From Methylobacterium iners (GTDB lineage: Bacteria > Pseudomonadota > Alphaproteobacteria > Rhizobiales > Beijerinckiaceae), in NCBI RefSeq assembly GCF_022179305.1, contig NZ_BPQP01000057.1, positions 1-49,033 of the forward strand: a stretch of DNA of 49,033 nt, written 5' to 3'. The position numbers were made by a program, and so were the translations under genes. Below the pieces are notes generated by a model. It was not told the DNA's origin and searched no databases. It worked only from the letters and a program-made list of their open reading frames with translations. Of this stretch, positions 34,586-42,924 are shown piece after piece. Numbering within the stretch: the first letter of the stretch is position 1; each line of letters opens with the position of its first letter.

Positions 34586-34833
34586 GTGCTCGTCTCCTTG
34601 GTGGCGGCAAGCCAACGAAGCCTTGCTCATGACATAGCATGGGCAGGCACACTGGTCCTGGATCGCGCGAGTTCCGCCTCCGCTGCGCACATCGTCGCGC
34701 GGCAGCTTCGTACCGCGTCTGGGCCGAACCCAGCCTCCATCCGGCTGGTTTCATGGCTGGTCCGAGTGCTCCGCGAGCACGGTGCGCAGACTGCTCGCGA
34801 CCGATTCACGCAACACGCAGGGGATCGAGACGG

Positions 34834-35952
34834 ATGGGTTGGTCACTTCCGATTGGCACGGTGTTCGGCACCGTCATCCGGATTCACGTCACCTTCCTGC
34901 TGTTCCTGGCTTTCATCGGTGCCACGGCCTATGCCCGCGGTGGACAGGCCGTCGCCGTGCAAAGCGTCCTCTACATCGTCCTTCTCTTCCTCTGCGTTCT
35001 TCTGCACGAGTTCGGCCACGTCTTCGCCGCCAGACGCTATGGGGTTCAGACTCCCGACATCACGCTCCTGCCCATCGGCGGCGTCGCCCGCCTGGAGCGT
35101 GTGCCTGAGGAGCCGGGTCAGGAGCTCGTGATCGCGCTGGCCGGCCCGGCGGTAAACGTCGCTATCGCGGGCTTGCTCTTTCTCGCCTCGGGCGAGCTGA
35201 TGCCGCCAGGCGGAACCGAAGTGGCCAACCCGAGTGCCGGGTTGGTGGAGCGCCTGTTGTGGGTGAACCTCTTCCTCGTAGCCTTCAACCTCATTCCGGC
35301 CTTTCCCATGGACGGCGGGCGTGTGCTGCGGGCCATCCTCGCCTCCCACCTAGGCTATACGCGCGGCACTCAGATCGCGGCACGCGTCGGCCAGGGTCTC
35401 GCTTTCCTCTTCGGCCTGTGGGGCTTGCTGAGCGGCCAGCCCCTGCTGCTGTTCATCGCGCTGTTCGTCTACCTGGGCGCTGCCTCTGAAGCCCACGATG
35501 CCCAGCTGCGCCAGGTCTCGCGTGGTCTGTTGACCGCGGACGCGATGGTCACACGGTTCGAGACCCTGCGGACCAACAGCCGGGTCGAGGAGGCGGTCAG
35601 GTGTTTGATCGCCACGACGCAACATGAGTTCCCCATTGTCGATGGTTCAGGACGCCTGCGCGGTGTTCTCACTCGCGACGACATGATCCGAGCGCTTCGG
35701 GAGCGTGGGCCCGACACGCCGGTGGTGGAGGTGATGCGTACCGACATTCCCACCGTCCGGGATCGAATGGCGCTCGAGGATGGGCTGAAGCTGATGCGTG
35801 AGCAGAAGCTGCCGGCCGTCGGCGTTGCAGACGCAGCAGGGCGTTTGGTCGGGCTGATCACGCCTGAGAACGTCGGCGAAATGATGATGGTGATGGCGGC
35901 TCTTCCGCCGAAGCGGGGAATTTTGGTGCCGAAGATCCGGCCCTCGACGTAA
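34834..35952 (+). CDS. Site-2 protease-like metalloprotease with CBS pair
   Basis: The product is 372 residues. Membrane segments surround the zinc motif HEFGH (58-62) and the second motif NLIPAFPMDGGR (about 150-161), the catalytic residues of S2P/rhomboid-like regulated intramembrane proteases of the SpoIVFB/YUP type. The C-terminal part (about 230-360) contains two CBS domains (VTRFETLRTNSRVEEAV and VMRTDIPTVRDRMALEDG), probable adenine-nucleotide sensors. Substrates in this family are usually membrane-bound sigma regulators; none is known here. Confidence 0.92.
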   Translation: MGWSLPIGTVFGTVIRIHVTFLLFLAFIGATAYARGGQAVAVQSVLYIVLLFLCVLLHEFGHVFAARRYGVQTPDITLLPIGGVARLERVPEEPGQELVIALAGPAVNVAIAGLLFLASGELMPPGGTEVANPSAGLVERLLWVNLFLVAFNLIPAFPMDGGRVLRAILASHLGYTRGTQIAARVGQGLAFLFGLWGLLSGQPLLLFIALFVYLGAASEAHDAQLRQVSRGLLTADAMVTRFETLRTNSRVEEAVRCLIATTQHEFPIVDGSGRLRGVLTRDDMIRALRERGPDTPVVEVMRTDIPTVRDRMALEDGLKLMREQKLPAVGVADAAGRLVGLITPENVGEMMMVMAALPPKRGILVPKIRPST

Positions 35953-36146
35953 GCCGGGGCATGGAATTTTTGCGTCATCGGTTTCAGGAGAGGCCGAAGC
36001 CGAATGCCGGCTCCGCTCTCGGCAATGGGTTTGAAGCCGGCTTTTTCGAAGCCTTCCTTGATGCCCAAAGCGTTCGACTGCGTGGCGCCGACAGGAACGC
36101 CTCTGCGACGCGGGAGGTTTGCCTGGCGTCAGCCAGGAGAACCAGC

Positions 36147-36428
36147 ATGCAACATTTCGGACGCGCGTCGCTCTTTGCCATTGTGACGCTCACGAGCGTC
36201 GGAGCAGCGGAGGCGAAAGGCTGCATCAAGGGCGCCATCATCGGAGGGGTCGCCGGCCATTATCTGGCGGAGCGAGGTGTTGTCGGCGCCGTTGCTGGCT
36301 GTCTGGCCGGTCGTGCCCTCGCCAATCGGCGCGCGAGGCGTGAGGTCGACTACGGCTCTCGGGTTCAGCCGCGTGGGGCGGCCTACGGTGTGCCTCAGGC
36401 CTACCCGCGCCGCACCTACAGCTACTAA
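36147..36428 (+). CDS. Small secreted glycine-zipper protein
   Basis: The product is 93 residues, from an ATG behind AGGAGA. A signal peptide (about 1-23, ending AEAKG) precedes a glycine-zipper-like segment (GAIIGGVAGHYLAERGVVG.VAGC) and a basic, Tyr-rich tail. Such proteins associate with the outer membrane. It is followed by a strong hairpin. No specific family is named. Confidence 0.65.
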   Translation: MQHFGRASLFAIVTLTSVGAAEAKGCIKGAIIGGVAGHYLAERGVVGAVAGCLAGRALANRRARREVDYGSRVQPRGAAYGVPQAYPRRTYSY

Positions 36429-36439
36429 GACATCGCGAA

Positions 36440-36468
36440 GCGAAGCACCGGCTCAGCCGGTGCTTCGC
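36440..36468 (+). terminator. Hairpin at the end of the 36147 gene
   Basis: The perfect 13-bp stem GCGAAGCACCGGC / GCCGGTGCTTCGC (36440-36452, 36456-36468) has only a three-base loop and no T-tract after it. It is probably a transcript-stabilising or terminating structure. Confidence 0.55.
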
Positions 36469-36643
36469 ACGGCGTGACGTGATCTGGGCGCCTAGGACGT
36501 CAGGCAGCCTTGTCCTAACTGACTGTGATCTCAAGCGGCATTCTGGGCGTCGGCGCGCAACATTGATCGCACCGGCTGTCGGGCTGTAGCACCGGTACTC
36601 GAAAGAGGCGTTTTCGAGCTCAACCCACTGGCAAGCCGCCAGA

Positions 36644-37093
36644 TCATTCGACCGTCGCGGTCGACGATGGATCGACAATCAACCCTGCGCTTGCCACCGA
36701 TTTGCTCTCTAACCAGGGGCGCAGGCGAGCCGCCAGATCCTGGTCCAGACGTTTGACGTAGACGTTCTTGAAGTAGTGCTGGCCGCCCTGGACGCCGAGG
36801 AGACGGTCACTGGTCCTGACGATCGCATCGACTTCACGCTGACAGATCACGCCCATGACCCCGGCCGCCTGATACCAGCGGCCCGCCTCAGCGTGCGTCC
36901 GAGCGCGGGGATTTGCGAGGATCGCGCTGGCAAAGCATTCGGTCGCTGCTATTTCAAGCGGGGCCAAGATCGCCCGAGTGCGCTCAGGGGGCGTGCTCAT
37001 CGGCCGGGCCGAGATGGCGCTAGGCGTGGCACACGCCGCCAGAACCAGCACGAGCAGCGCGCGGGCTCTTGGGCGAGCCTTGCATTGGGCCAT
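36644..37093 (-). CDS. Secreted/lipoprotein-like hypothetical protein
   Basis: The product is 149 residues from the ATG at 37093. The hydrophobic segment (about 11-21, ALLVLVLAAC) with Cys21 in LAACAT could be a lipobox, and the mature domain is helical with FASAILAN and QREVDAIVRTSD segments. It begins 5 bp after the stop of the upstream gene, so it is part of the same operon. The function is unknown. Confidence 0.55.
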   Translation of the reverse strand: MAQCKARPRARALLVLVLAACATPSAISARPMSTPPERTRAILAPLEIAATECFASAILANPRARTHAEAGRWYQAAGVMGVICQREVDAIVRTSDRLLGVQGGQHYFKNVYVKRLDQDLAARLRPWLESKSVASAGLIVDPSSTATVE

Positions 37094-37098
37094 CGGCC

Positions 37099-37401
37099 CT
37101 ACTCGCAGACTTCGACACGGCGGATGATAACATCGCCGTAGGCATCCACGTACCGGCGCCGTTCCATGTGGCATTCGGGGCCGTATTCCTCGACGTAGAC
37201 GGGACGGGGTGCGCGGTAGATCCGCTGGCCGGGCGCGTACTGGTTCTGCGACGAGGCGATGGCACCACCGATCGCGAGACCGCCAAGGACGCCGAGGGCG
37301 GCTGCGCCGCCGGGGCTGATGCCATCGCGAGCTTGCACGCCGGGAACGGTCGAAAGGCCGATTGCGGCGGCGAGTGCGAGGCTGACAAGCTTGCGCTTCA
37401 T
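37099..37401 (-). CDS. Small secreted glycine-zipper protein
   Basis: The product is 100 residues, from an ATG behind GGAGAAGG. A signal peptide (about 1-24, LALAAAIGLSTVPGVQA) precedes a glycine-rich segment (GGAAALGVLGGLAIGGAIAS) and a tail with a Cys pair (PECHMER, VEVCE). Similar layout to the 36147 protein. It is the first gene of a two-gene unit, with an exact CtrA-type box 51 bp upstream. Confidence 0.7.
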   Translation of the reverse strand: MKRKLVSLALAAAIGLSTVPGVQARDGISPGGAAALGVLGGLAIGGAIASSQNQYAPGQRIYRAPRPVYVEEYGPECHMERRRYVDAYGDVIIRRVEVCE

Positions 37402-37451
37402 GGACCTTCTCCAAAGCCAACAGGATTTTGCTGGACGTTGAAGTCGTCTGG

Positions 37452-37467
37452 TTAAGCAGCCGTTAAC
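37452..37467 (-). promoter_or_regulatory. Candidate CtrA box (exact TTAA-N7-TTAAC)
   Basis: TTAA (37452-37455), seven bases, TTAAC (37463-37467): the exact consensus reported for CtrA, the alphaproteobacterial cell-cycle regulator. It lies 51 bp upstream of the 37401 start and 54 bp upstream of the 37521 gene, between two divergent genes for exported products. Confidence 0.5.
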
Positions 37468-37520
37468 GCCTGGCCTCAGCCACTCGCGAGTTAGCAGAGC
37501 GCCCCAGTTCAAGGCCTCAC

Positions 37521-37667
37521 ATGACAGTTTCAGTGGGCGTGGGAGCGGTTACCGCTCTAGTCGTGCTTCTCACCATCCTTGCGCTCACGGAAGCGAATGC
37601 CAACTCCTCCTACGGCGTGCTCGATTTGCGGAGCCGACAATTTGCCGAGCTTCAGCCCGGCCAATGA
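37521..37667 (+). CDS. 48-residue secreted peptide, unknown
   Basis: The N-terminus is a clear signal peptide (about 1-27, GAVTALVVLLTILALTEANA); the mature part is only about 21 polar residues. No family is known. The ribosome-binding site is weak. It diverges from 37401 across the CtrA-type box. Confidence 0.45.
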   Translation: MTVSVGVGAVTALVVLLTILALTEANANSSYGVLDLRSRQFAELQPGQ

Positions 37668-37922
37668 TCACCGGGTAACCTCGCCTGCCACCGCGTGACC
37701 GTCTGTGATTGGCGACGCCAGCGTCGAACAGCCTCGAATGAACGAGTAAGCATCGGGTCTGAGCCCTTGCTCTGTCAGCTCCGGAACAGGGGATTGGCTC
37801 GGCTGGTTTTCCATGGCCGACGACGGGAGCGAACGCCTGTCACTGATCCCACAACGTCGGGCGGCGAAGCCACTCCGGAACAATAGGGACAGGCGAGAAC
37901 CTGATCTGAAAGGCTCAAGTCG

Positions 37923-38123
37923 ATGACGACCGAAGGCGCCACCGCTAGCGACAGCCCTTATATCAAAGGGCGTAACGCTCACCTCTACGGCAAGGCCAGG
38001 GAGAGCTGCCCTTATCCCGAGGGCTCACCGGACCGCGAGGGTTGGCTTGAGGGCTTCGACGGAGCGAGCACGCCTGAGGCTGATGTCGACCTTGGCACTG
38101 TGGACGACGTGACCAAACGCTGA
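37923..38123 (+). CDS. Ribosome modulation factor-like protein
   Basis: The product is 66 residues. KGRNAHLYGKARESCPYPEG, then REGWLEGFDGA, aligns well with E. coli RMF (GYQAGIAGRSKEMCPY, then WLGGWREAM), including the CPY and W..G(W/F) positions. RMF inactivates ribosomes as 100S dimers in stationary phase; alphaproteobacteria usually rely on long HPF instead, so an RMF-like pair is of interest. The acidic C-terminus differs from E. coli. A second, more diverged copy is at 20789. Confidence 0.7.
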   Translation: MTTEGATASDSPYIKGRNAHLYGKARESCPYPEGSPDREGWLEGFDGASTPEADVDLGTVDDVTKR

Positions 38124-38228
38124 CAACGTGCCGCGCACGGCGCGCAAGTATGGACTGAGAAGACGGGGCGAAAGCGTCCCGTTACTTCGGTTCAGAGAAT
38201 CGGCGCTCTTAAGGTCTGAAACGTCTTG

Positions 38229-38520
38229 GTGGCTCTGACGGTCGGTCACTGGGCGACCGGGCCGCGATCACTGGGCGACGCAGACGCACCGACTGATCCT
38301 TGCGACAAAGACCGGGAGGCTCTCTCCAGTGAATGGGCTGCCGCTGCCGTGAACGCCTCGCACAACCTCGGTTTCGAGCACAGGCCGTCGCCTCTGAGAT
38401 CGGAGCACTGGCAGATGGTACTCACAAGCGTTGCCGCTCGGATGCAGATGAGGGGGGATCATGCCTTCCTTCGGTTGGAAAGATGCGCTCGCCCGCCAAG
38501 TGGGCCGCCGTGCGGACTGA
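38229..38520 (+). pseudogene. Tandem paralogue 1, frameshifted at a G run
   Basis: The translated core SSEWAAAAVNASHNLGFEHR, then LRSEHWQMVLTSVAARMQMR, matches paralogue 2. At the run of six G (38452-38457) the reading frame is lost; deleting one G restores a match through MPSFGWKDALARQVGRRAD to a stop at 38518-38520, just before the start of paralogue 2. No ATG precedes it; GTG at 38229 is a possible start. The family is unrecognised. Confidence 0.55.
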
Positions 38521-38540
38521 TCGAGGCTGAGGAGTTCAGC

Positions 38541-38774
38541 ATGCCTGATGCGCCTGTCGTACCGATCACACCCGAGACGCTGGTGCTGGACCCGGAATGG
38601 TTGAAGGCGGCCGAGCTTGCGGCTCACAACCTCGGCTTCCGCGCAGCCCTAGCGAACCTCAGTCCGGAGCGCTGGCAACTTGTTCCTTGCCAGCGTCACC
38701 GATCGTATGCGGTTACGGGGCACCTCGCTTCCGGTAGGTTGGCGGCGCGCAATGGACCGGCAGGCGGGTCGTAA
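38541..38774 (+). pseudogene. Tandem paralogue 2, frameshifted
   Basis: The ATG at 38541 follows GAGGAG. The core DPEWLKAAELAAHNLGFRAA, then LSPERWQLV, matches paralogue 1; after QLV the frame is lost. Removing one C near 38684 would give LASVTDRMRLRG and P.GW..A..RQ.GR, the same tail as in the corrected paralogue 1. As sequenced, it ends at 38774. Confidence 0.55.
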
Positions 38775-38794
38775 CGCTGTTGAGGAGCAGAACC

Positions 38795-39127
38795 ATGACA
38801 TCGCAGGCTCTAGCCACCGGCAAGCCCGGTGACATCCTCACACCTGACGGCCAGATCCTCGGCCGTGACGGTGAGCTGCACAAGTACGGCTACTTCACCG
38901 TGAGCTACGAGCAGGCGCAGATCGCGCGAGCGCACGGCTGGGGCTGCCGAGCGGGCGTGTTTCTTGAGGCTGAACATACAGACGAGAAAAGCTGGGCCTA
39001 TGCCGAGGAGGAGCGTCAGGATGCGATGGCGAATGGCGAGGTGCCACCCTTAGTCCGGATCTACCGGGAAGCGCCGCCGTCCTGCCACATCGACACGCCG
39101 CCGTCTTGTCGACTTCCCTCACGCTGA
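38795..39127 (+). CDS. Conserved hypothetical protein
   Basis: The product is 110 residues, from an ATG behind TGAGGAG. The middle (PDGQILGRDGELHKYGYFTV, then EQAQIARAHGWGCRAGVF) suggests a compact mixed fold. The C-terminal region is Pro/Ser-rich with repeated PPSC. No family is recognised. It follows the two frameshifted paralogues. Confidence 0.55.
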   Translation: MTSQALATGKPGDILTPDGQILGRDGELHKYGYFTVSYEQAQIARAHGWGCRAGVFLEAEHTDEKSWAYAEEERQDAMANGEVPPLVRIYREAPPSCHIDTPPSCRLPSR

Positions 39128-39230
39128 CCCTCGCCCAGCTTAATCCCTTTCCGTGTGGGGAACGCGCGGCACAGGGAAGGCAGGGAGCACAGAATGGCTG
39201 GCCTATTTGGCAAACGAGCTCCCCACAATC

Positions 39231-39476
39231 CTAAGGGCTCATCAGCCGCTTTGTGTTCTCAGCGACAAGTTCGCGGTAACGCGCGATCACGGCGTCATGC
39301 GAGCCGCCGAGCATCAGGCTGCCCGCCGCCTCCATCGAGGCGCTAATCTTCTCGCTGATCATCTGGGAGGCCTCGGCCTGTGCCGCAGGTCCGCCCCAGG
39401 CCAGCTTCACCAAGCGAAGTGCCACCACCGTCTGGCTCTCGTAGGCCAGCATCGCCACGGCGAAGGGGTCGTCCAT
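39231..39476 (-). CDS. Small conserved Methylobacterium-type hypothetical protein
   Basis: The product is 81 residues, an all-helical protein (FAVAMLAYESQTVVALRLVK, then QMISEKISASMEAAGSLM). The pattern resembles small helical proteins that accompany phasin genes in this genus; the phasin gene lies just upstream on the same strand. GGAG precedes the ATG. The role is inference. Confidence 0.6.
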   Translation of the reverse strand: MDDPFAVAMLAYESQTVVALRLVKLAWGGPAAQAEASQMISEKISASMEAAGSLMLGGSHDAVIARYRELVAENTKRLMSP

Positions 39477-39600
39477 GAAAAGCTCCGTGCCGCGAGGGAT
39501 GAAGCCAAAGCGACCGGGACATGAAGAGGGGCAGCCCAAAGAACCGCCCCGGATTAGTATCAACTTCAGGTCTGCCGCCGATTGAAGGCCGCAGTTGTGC

Positions 39601-40200
39601 TCAGCGAGCCTGAGCGACGCTGGCGAAGGTCTTGGTGGCCTCATCGACCGCACGGGCCGAGGTCTCGGTGATCGCCTTGCTGTCCTGAACCATGTGCTGC
39701 AGGCTCTCGCGCATCAGCTCGCTCTGAAGGGCTGTGAACTCCTGAACCGACTTGGCGCGAGCCAGCTTGTTCATGCCGTCGAGATTGCGCTGGAACTGCT
39801 TCTGGCTCAGGTCGAACAGGTTGCGCGAGGCATCCTGGAAGGCTTGGTTCAGCACCGTGCCGCAGCGGGTGACCGCCTCGATGTTCTGCTTGGATTGTTG
39901 AGCCAGACGCTCGCTGTCCTGGCCGGAGAAGCCGAGCGTCTTGGAGAAGCGATCCGCCGCCTCGCGGGCCTGCTGAGAGGCTGTCTCGAGGCTGTTCTGC
40001 ATTGCCTGCTTGGTGGTCTCAGTGGCCTTCTCGCTCAGGTCGACCACCTTGTTGACGCCCTCACGAGCCGCGTTGGCGAATTGCTTGCCCTGCTCGCTGG
40101 TCTTGTCGGCAGCCTTGTCGAGGTTGGCCTTGGCTGCCTCGGAGGCGCGGGCGTCCTGGTTGTTCTGCTTGGCGTTGTTGAGGTTCTGCTCGTTGGCCAT
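39601..40200 (-). CDS. Phasin-family (PHB-granule) protein
   Basis: The product is 199 residues, from an ATG behind AAGGAAA. It is a long amphipathic helical protein: an Asn/Gln/Ala-rich start, then the phasin_2-type segment (about 55-160, VNKVVDLSEKATETTKQAMQ, then FDLSQKQFQRNLDGMNKLAR). Phasins coat polyhydroxybutyrate granules. The single unit includes the small gene at 39231 downstream. Confidence 0.85.
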   Translation of the reverse strand: MANEQNLNNAKQNNQDARASEAAKANLDKAADKTSEQGKQFANAAREGVNKVVDLSEKATETTKQAMQNSLETASQQAREAADRFSKTLGFSGQDSERLAQQSKQNIEAVTRCGTVLNQAFQDASRNLFDLSQKQFQRNLDGMNKLARAKSVQEFTALQSELMRESLQHMVQDSKAITETSARAVDEATKTFASVAQAR

Positions 40201-40537
40201 GTGCGTTTCCTTCCAATATTTATTTAGTATAATTCCCAAAGCGAGCAGGCACAGGATGCCCGTCAACTTCGGTGGCAAGGCAATTTTTAGAAATTGTTGC
40301 ACTGCACCTAAGTCGTACAGAAAGTGTTGTCATTCAACCCCTGGCCGCAAACTTTAGTACGATTCAGTTATGTGGGGATTTATCATCCGTCACGCTCAAG
40401 CGGTTGGTGAGGCACGTGCGGCGCAAGCTTGATGTCGCTGCCTGACATGAGGAGGTCGGGCCCTCGCTGATGAGGTCGAACCGTTCAGCTCTCACAGCGT
40501 TTCCGGCGCCGACATCCATGATGACCTTAGGGCCAGA
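40201..40537. other. Divergent intergenic region
   Basis: The region separates the phasin gene from the gene at 40538 and is AT-rich between 40200 and 40380, where the phasin promoter probably lies. The right half (40475-40537) is similar to 48805-48860 at the right end of the window. No gene is supported. Confidence 0.4.
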
Positions 40538-40873
40538 ATGCTCCCACAATCCCTATCACCCATTCGCCTCACCCTCGCGCTTCTGGCCGGCATGCTGGCC
40601 AGCACCGCGGTGTCAGGTGCGGAGGACTGCCCAACGCGCTTTCAGAAGTACGGGCTTTTCCTGCAAGCCAAGAGATCCTGCGGCCAGGACACCGAGTACC
40701 CGCAGATGAAGGCTATGCGCTCGTGTGCAAAGGAGACACCGCAGGAAGTGGCAATCAAGCTGATCGATGACGGGCGTCGCGAGTGGGCGAGAGGGCTGAT
40801 GCGCAGCAGCCTTGGCAGCATGTGCGAGGAGATGTTCGCCAAGCTTCCGCCCTCGGCGAGTAAGCGACGCTGA
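40538..40873 (+). CDS. Small secreted Cys-containing protein
   Basis: The product is 111 residues. A signal peptide (about 1-27, LTLALLAGMLASTAVSGAE) is followed by a mature domain with four Cys (DCPTR, RSCGQ, RSCAK, SMCEE), probably disulfide-bonded. No family is recognised. The 5' end and upstream region have a degraded copy at 48805-48897. Confidence 0.6.
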   Translation: MLPQSLSPIRLTLALLAGMLASTAVSGAEDCPTRFQKYGLFLQAKRSCGQDTEYPQMKAMRSCAKETPQEVAIKLIDDGRREWARGLMRSSLGSMCEEMFAKLPPSASKRR

Positions 40874-40995
40874 CAATTAGTCCTCAGCCGCTACAGATTC
40901 TTCTCTGCGGCCCCCTGGCCGTGATGAAGTTTACGCCTTTGCTTGGCTGATCGGTTCAAGCGCAAACTCGCTAGAGGCCGCATGGTACACGCGCA

Positions 40996-41571
40996 TCAAT
41001 GAAAGCGCTCGCCGCGGTCCAGTTGCTCAAGGATCAGAGCCAACCTCTTGGCGCGAGTCTCAGGGCGTTTCGCCGTCTGAAGCCGATAATAGATTGGATA
41101 GAGGTTCGTGCGGTCCAGCGTCTGGAAGAACGCCTTCGCGGCCGGCATCGCCTCCAGTGCATCAAGGAAGTCCTGAGGGATCGTCATCGTCGCTGAACCT
41201 GCATAAGCGCTCTCCCATCGACCATCCGCCTTCGCCGCTTCGACATGCTCCAGCCCGGCAAGCGTCATCCGGCCATCCGCGATCAGCCTCATTGCATGCT
41301 CGCGGTTCTTGACTGACCAATTCGACCTTGGCTTTCGAGGCGTGAGGCGCTGCAGAAAAGACATTTCATCGAATGGCAGCTTCTGCCCGTCGATCCAGCC
41401 GAAGCGGATCGCTTCGACGACGCAGTCGGTCCAGGTGACGGATGACTTGCCGGACCCCGCCTTAAAGATCTGAACCCAAAGCTCCGTGCTGCTCCGGTGA
41501 TGTTGGGCCAGCCACTTACCAAGCTCGTGGGCATCCCGGAAAGCCAACGGTCGCCGCTCTGTATTGCTCAT
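40996..41571 (-). CDS. YdeI/OmpD-associated family protein
   Basis: The product is 191 residues from the ATG at 41571. It matches YdeI-type bacteriocin-protection proteins: FRDAHELGKWLAQHH, then EAIRFGWIDGQ, LTPRKPRSNWSVKNREHAMR and the C-terminal KRPETRAKRLALILEQL. The family was named for polymyxin/bacteriocin tolerance in enterics; in alphaproteobacteria the role is unproven. A fragment of another YdeI-like gene lies at 17423. Confidence 0.85.
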   Translation of the reverse strand: MSNTERRPLAFRDAHELGKWLAQHHRSSTELWVQIFKAGSGKSSVTWTDCVVEAIRFGWIDGQKLPFDEMSFLQRLTPRKPRSNWSVKNREHAMRLIADGRMTLAGLEHVEAAKADGRWESAYAGSATMTIPQDFLDALEAMPAAKAFFQTLDRTNLYPIYYRLQTAKRPETRAKRLALILEQLDRGERFH

Positions 41572-41672
41572 GTCTCGGGAGACCTGATCCAAGGTCCATA
41601 CAGCCATGGATCGTAGCGCGCCCAGATACGTCGGCGGTTGGACTTGGCGGGCATCCGTGCCACCGTGGTGGG

Positions 41673-41885
41673 ATGTATTACATCGTCGAGATCGCCCACG
41701 TCGAACCTCAAGCTGGTACCTCCGAGCAGGGAACGCCGCCGGAGGACCTCCCGGTCCAGTACGGGACGATTGAGGAGGCGACCGAAGCTGGCAAGGCGCG
41801 TGTCGCCGAATTGGTGCAGGCTGGCTTCAAGGCTGACAGCGTGACCTTCAAGGTGCTGGATCAGCATGGTCAGCCCGCCTCCTGA
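41673..41885 (+). CDS. Small hypothetical protein
   Basis: The product is 70 residues. The pattern MYYIVEIAHVEP, then GTIEEATEAGKARVAELV and VTFKVLDQHGQP, is a small beta-alpha-beta protein. No family is known. It diverges from the YdeI-like gene. Confidence 0.55.
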   Translation: MYYIVEIAHVEPQAGTSEQGTPPEDLPVQYGTIEEATEAGKARVAELVQAGFKADSVTFKVLDQHGQPAS

Positions 41886-42156
41886 GCGCCTATGACTTCG
41901 TACTGATGCCCCGCCACGGCGTGCTGCTTGGGCGCATCGAGGCACCTCACCTCTGAGTCGGCGGGCACTAAGCTAGCAGACTCTGACTGCCGGCCCTCAG
42001 GCAGATCCGGCCACTCTGGCCTCGGAGAGCTGCTTCGGGCGCAGAGGACCTAGCCACCGAGCCGGCGACAGCCTCATTGTCATGTCACCGCCCATCGACG
42101 GACGTTGATCTGTGGCGACAAGGCGTTTGGAGGGACGCAGCCCAGGTTGAGCGCCA

Positions 42157-42840
42157 ATGAGGCCCACTACCGTGACCACCTTCATTGCCTACTGCCGTGT
42201 ATCGACCGACAAACAAGGCCGCTCGGGGCTGGGCCTGGAGGCACAGGAGGCTGCCATCAAGGCGCACCTCCGCGCCGGAGACCTCCTCCTCCAACCACCC
42301 TACGTCGAGGTCGAGAGCGGCAAGCGGGACGACCGGCCGAAGCTGCAAGCCGCTATTGAGCGGTGCCGGCGGACAGGCGCCACGCTCCTCGTCGCCAAAC
42401 TGGATAGGCTGGTTCGCAACGTGGCCTTCATCTCGAACCTCATGGAAAGCGGTGTCGAGTTCGAGGCCGCCGACTTCCCCAAGGCGAACCGGCTCACGGT
42501 CCACATCCTGTCGGCCGTGGCGGAACATGAGGCCAAGATGATCTCGGAGCGCACCAAGGCGGCCCTCGCGGCAGCCAAAAGGCGTGGGAAGAAGCTGGGT
42601 GGGGATCGGGGCTACCGGCCGCCATCGCCGCCCGAAACTGCCTTGGCGACGGCTACGAGGCGGCGCAAGGCAGACCATGCGGCCTTTGCGGTGTTGCCGG
42701 TGCTGGAGGAGCTTCAGGCAGAGGGCGTGGATAGCCTCAACGCTTTGGCGAAGCAGCTGAACGCGACGGGCTACCAGACGCCACGGAAGGGTGCCTGGAC
42801 AGCAACGGCGGTGAAGCGGGTATTAGCGCGGGTAGCGTGA
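42157..42840 (+). CDS. Serine recombinase (resolvase/invertase family)
   Basis: The product is 227 residues. The catalytic region has YCRVSTDKQ (nucleophile Ser16), then GLGLEAQE, the LLVAKLDRLVRN motif and SERTKAALAAAKRRGKKLGG. A short recombinase-type C-terminal DNA-binding part ends TPRKGAWTATAVKRVL. It is complete and probably active, unlike the gene at 16700. Its partner site is not identified. Confidence 0.92.
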   Translation: MRPTTVTTFIAYCRVSTDKQGRSGLGLEAQEAAIKAHLRAGDLLLQPPYVEVESGKRDDRPKLQAAIERCRRTGATLLVAKLDRLVRNVAFISNLMESGVEFEAADFPKANRLTVHILSAVAEHEAKMISERTKAALAAAKRRGKKLGGDRGYRPPSPPETALATATRRRKADHAAFAVLPVLEELQAEGVDSLNALAKQLNATGYQTPRKGAWTATAVKRVLARVA

Positions 42841-42844
42841 GGTC

Positions 42845-42860
42845 TTAACCGCTTGCTAAC
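42845..42860 (+). promoter_or_regulatory. Candidate CtrA box (one mismatch)
   Basis: TTAA-N7-CTAAC lies between the recombinase stop and the start of the gene at 42925, 65 bp upstream of it. It has one mismatch to the CtrA consensus; significance is low on its own. Confidence 0.3.
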
Positions 42861-42924
42861 CATGGGCTTAAAGCCTCTGAACATGCCGTCCAGTGAGTGA
42901 ACCTTAGCCATTGAAGGTGGGTTG

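Noticed and set aside
35961-36120. Minus-strand protein-like fragment (NALGIKEGFEKAGFKPI)
   Set aside because: Reminiscent of an acetyltransferase end, but short and without a start or stop that make sense; too weak to call.
37668-37814. Minus-strand frame beginning MENQPSQS
   Set aside because: No ribosome-binding site and no family; convergent with the 37521 gene only by a few bases.
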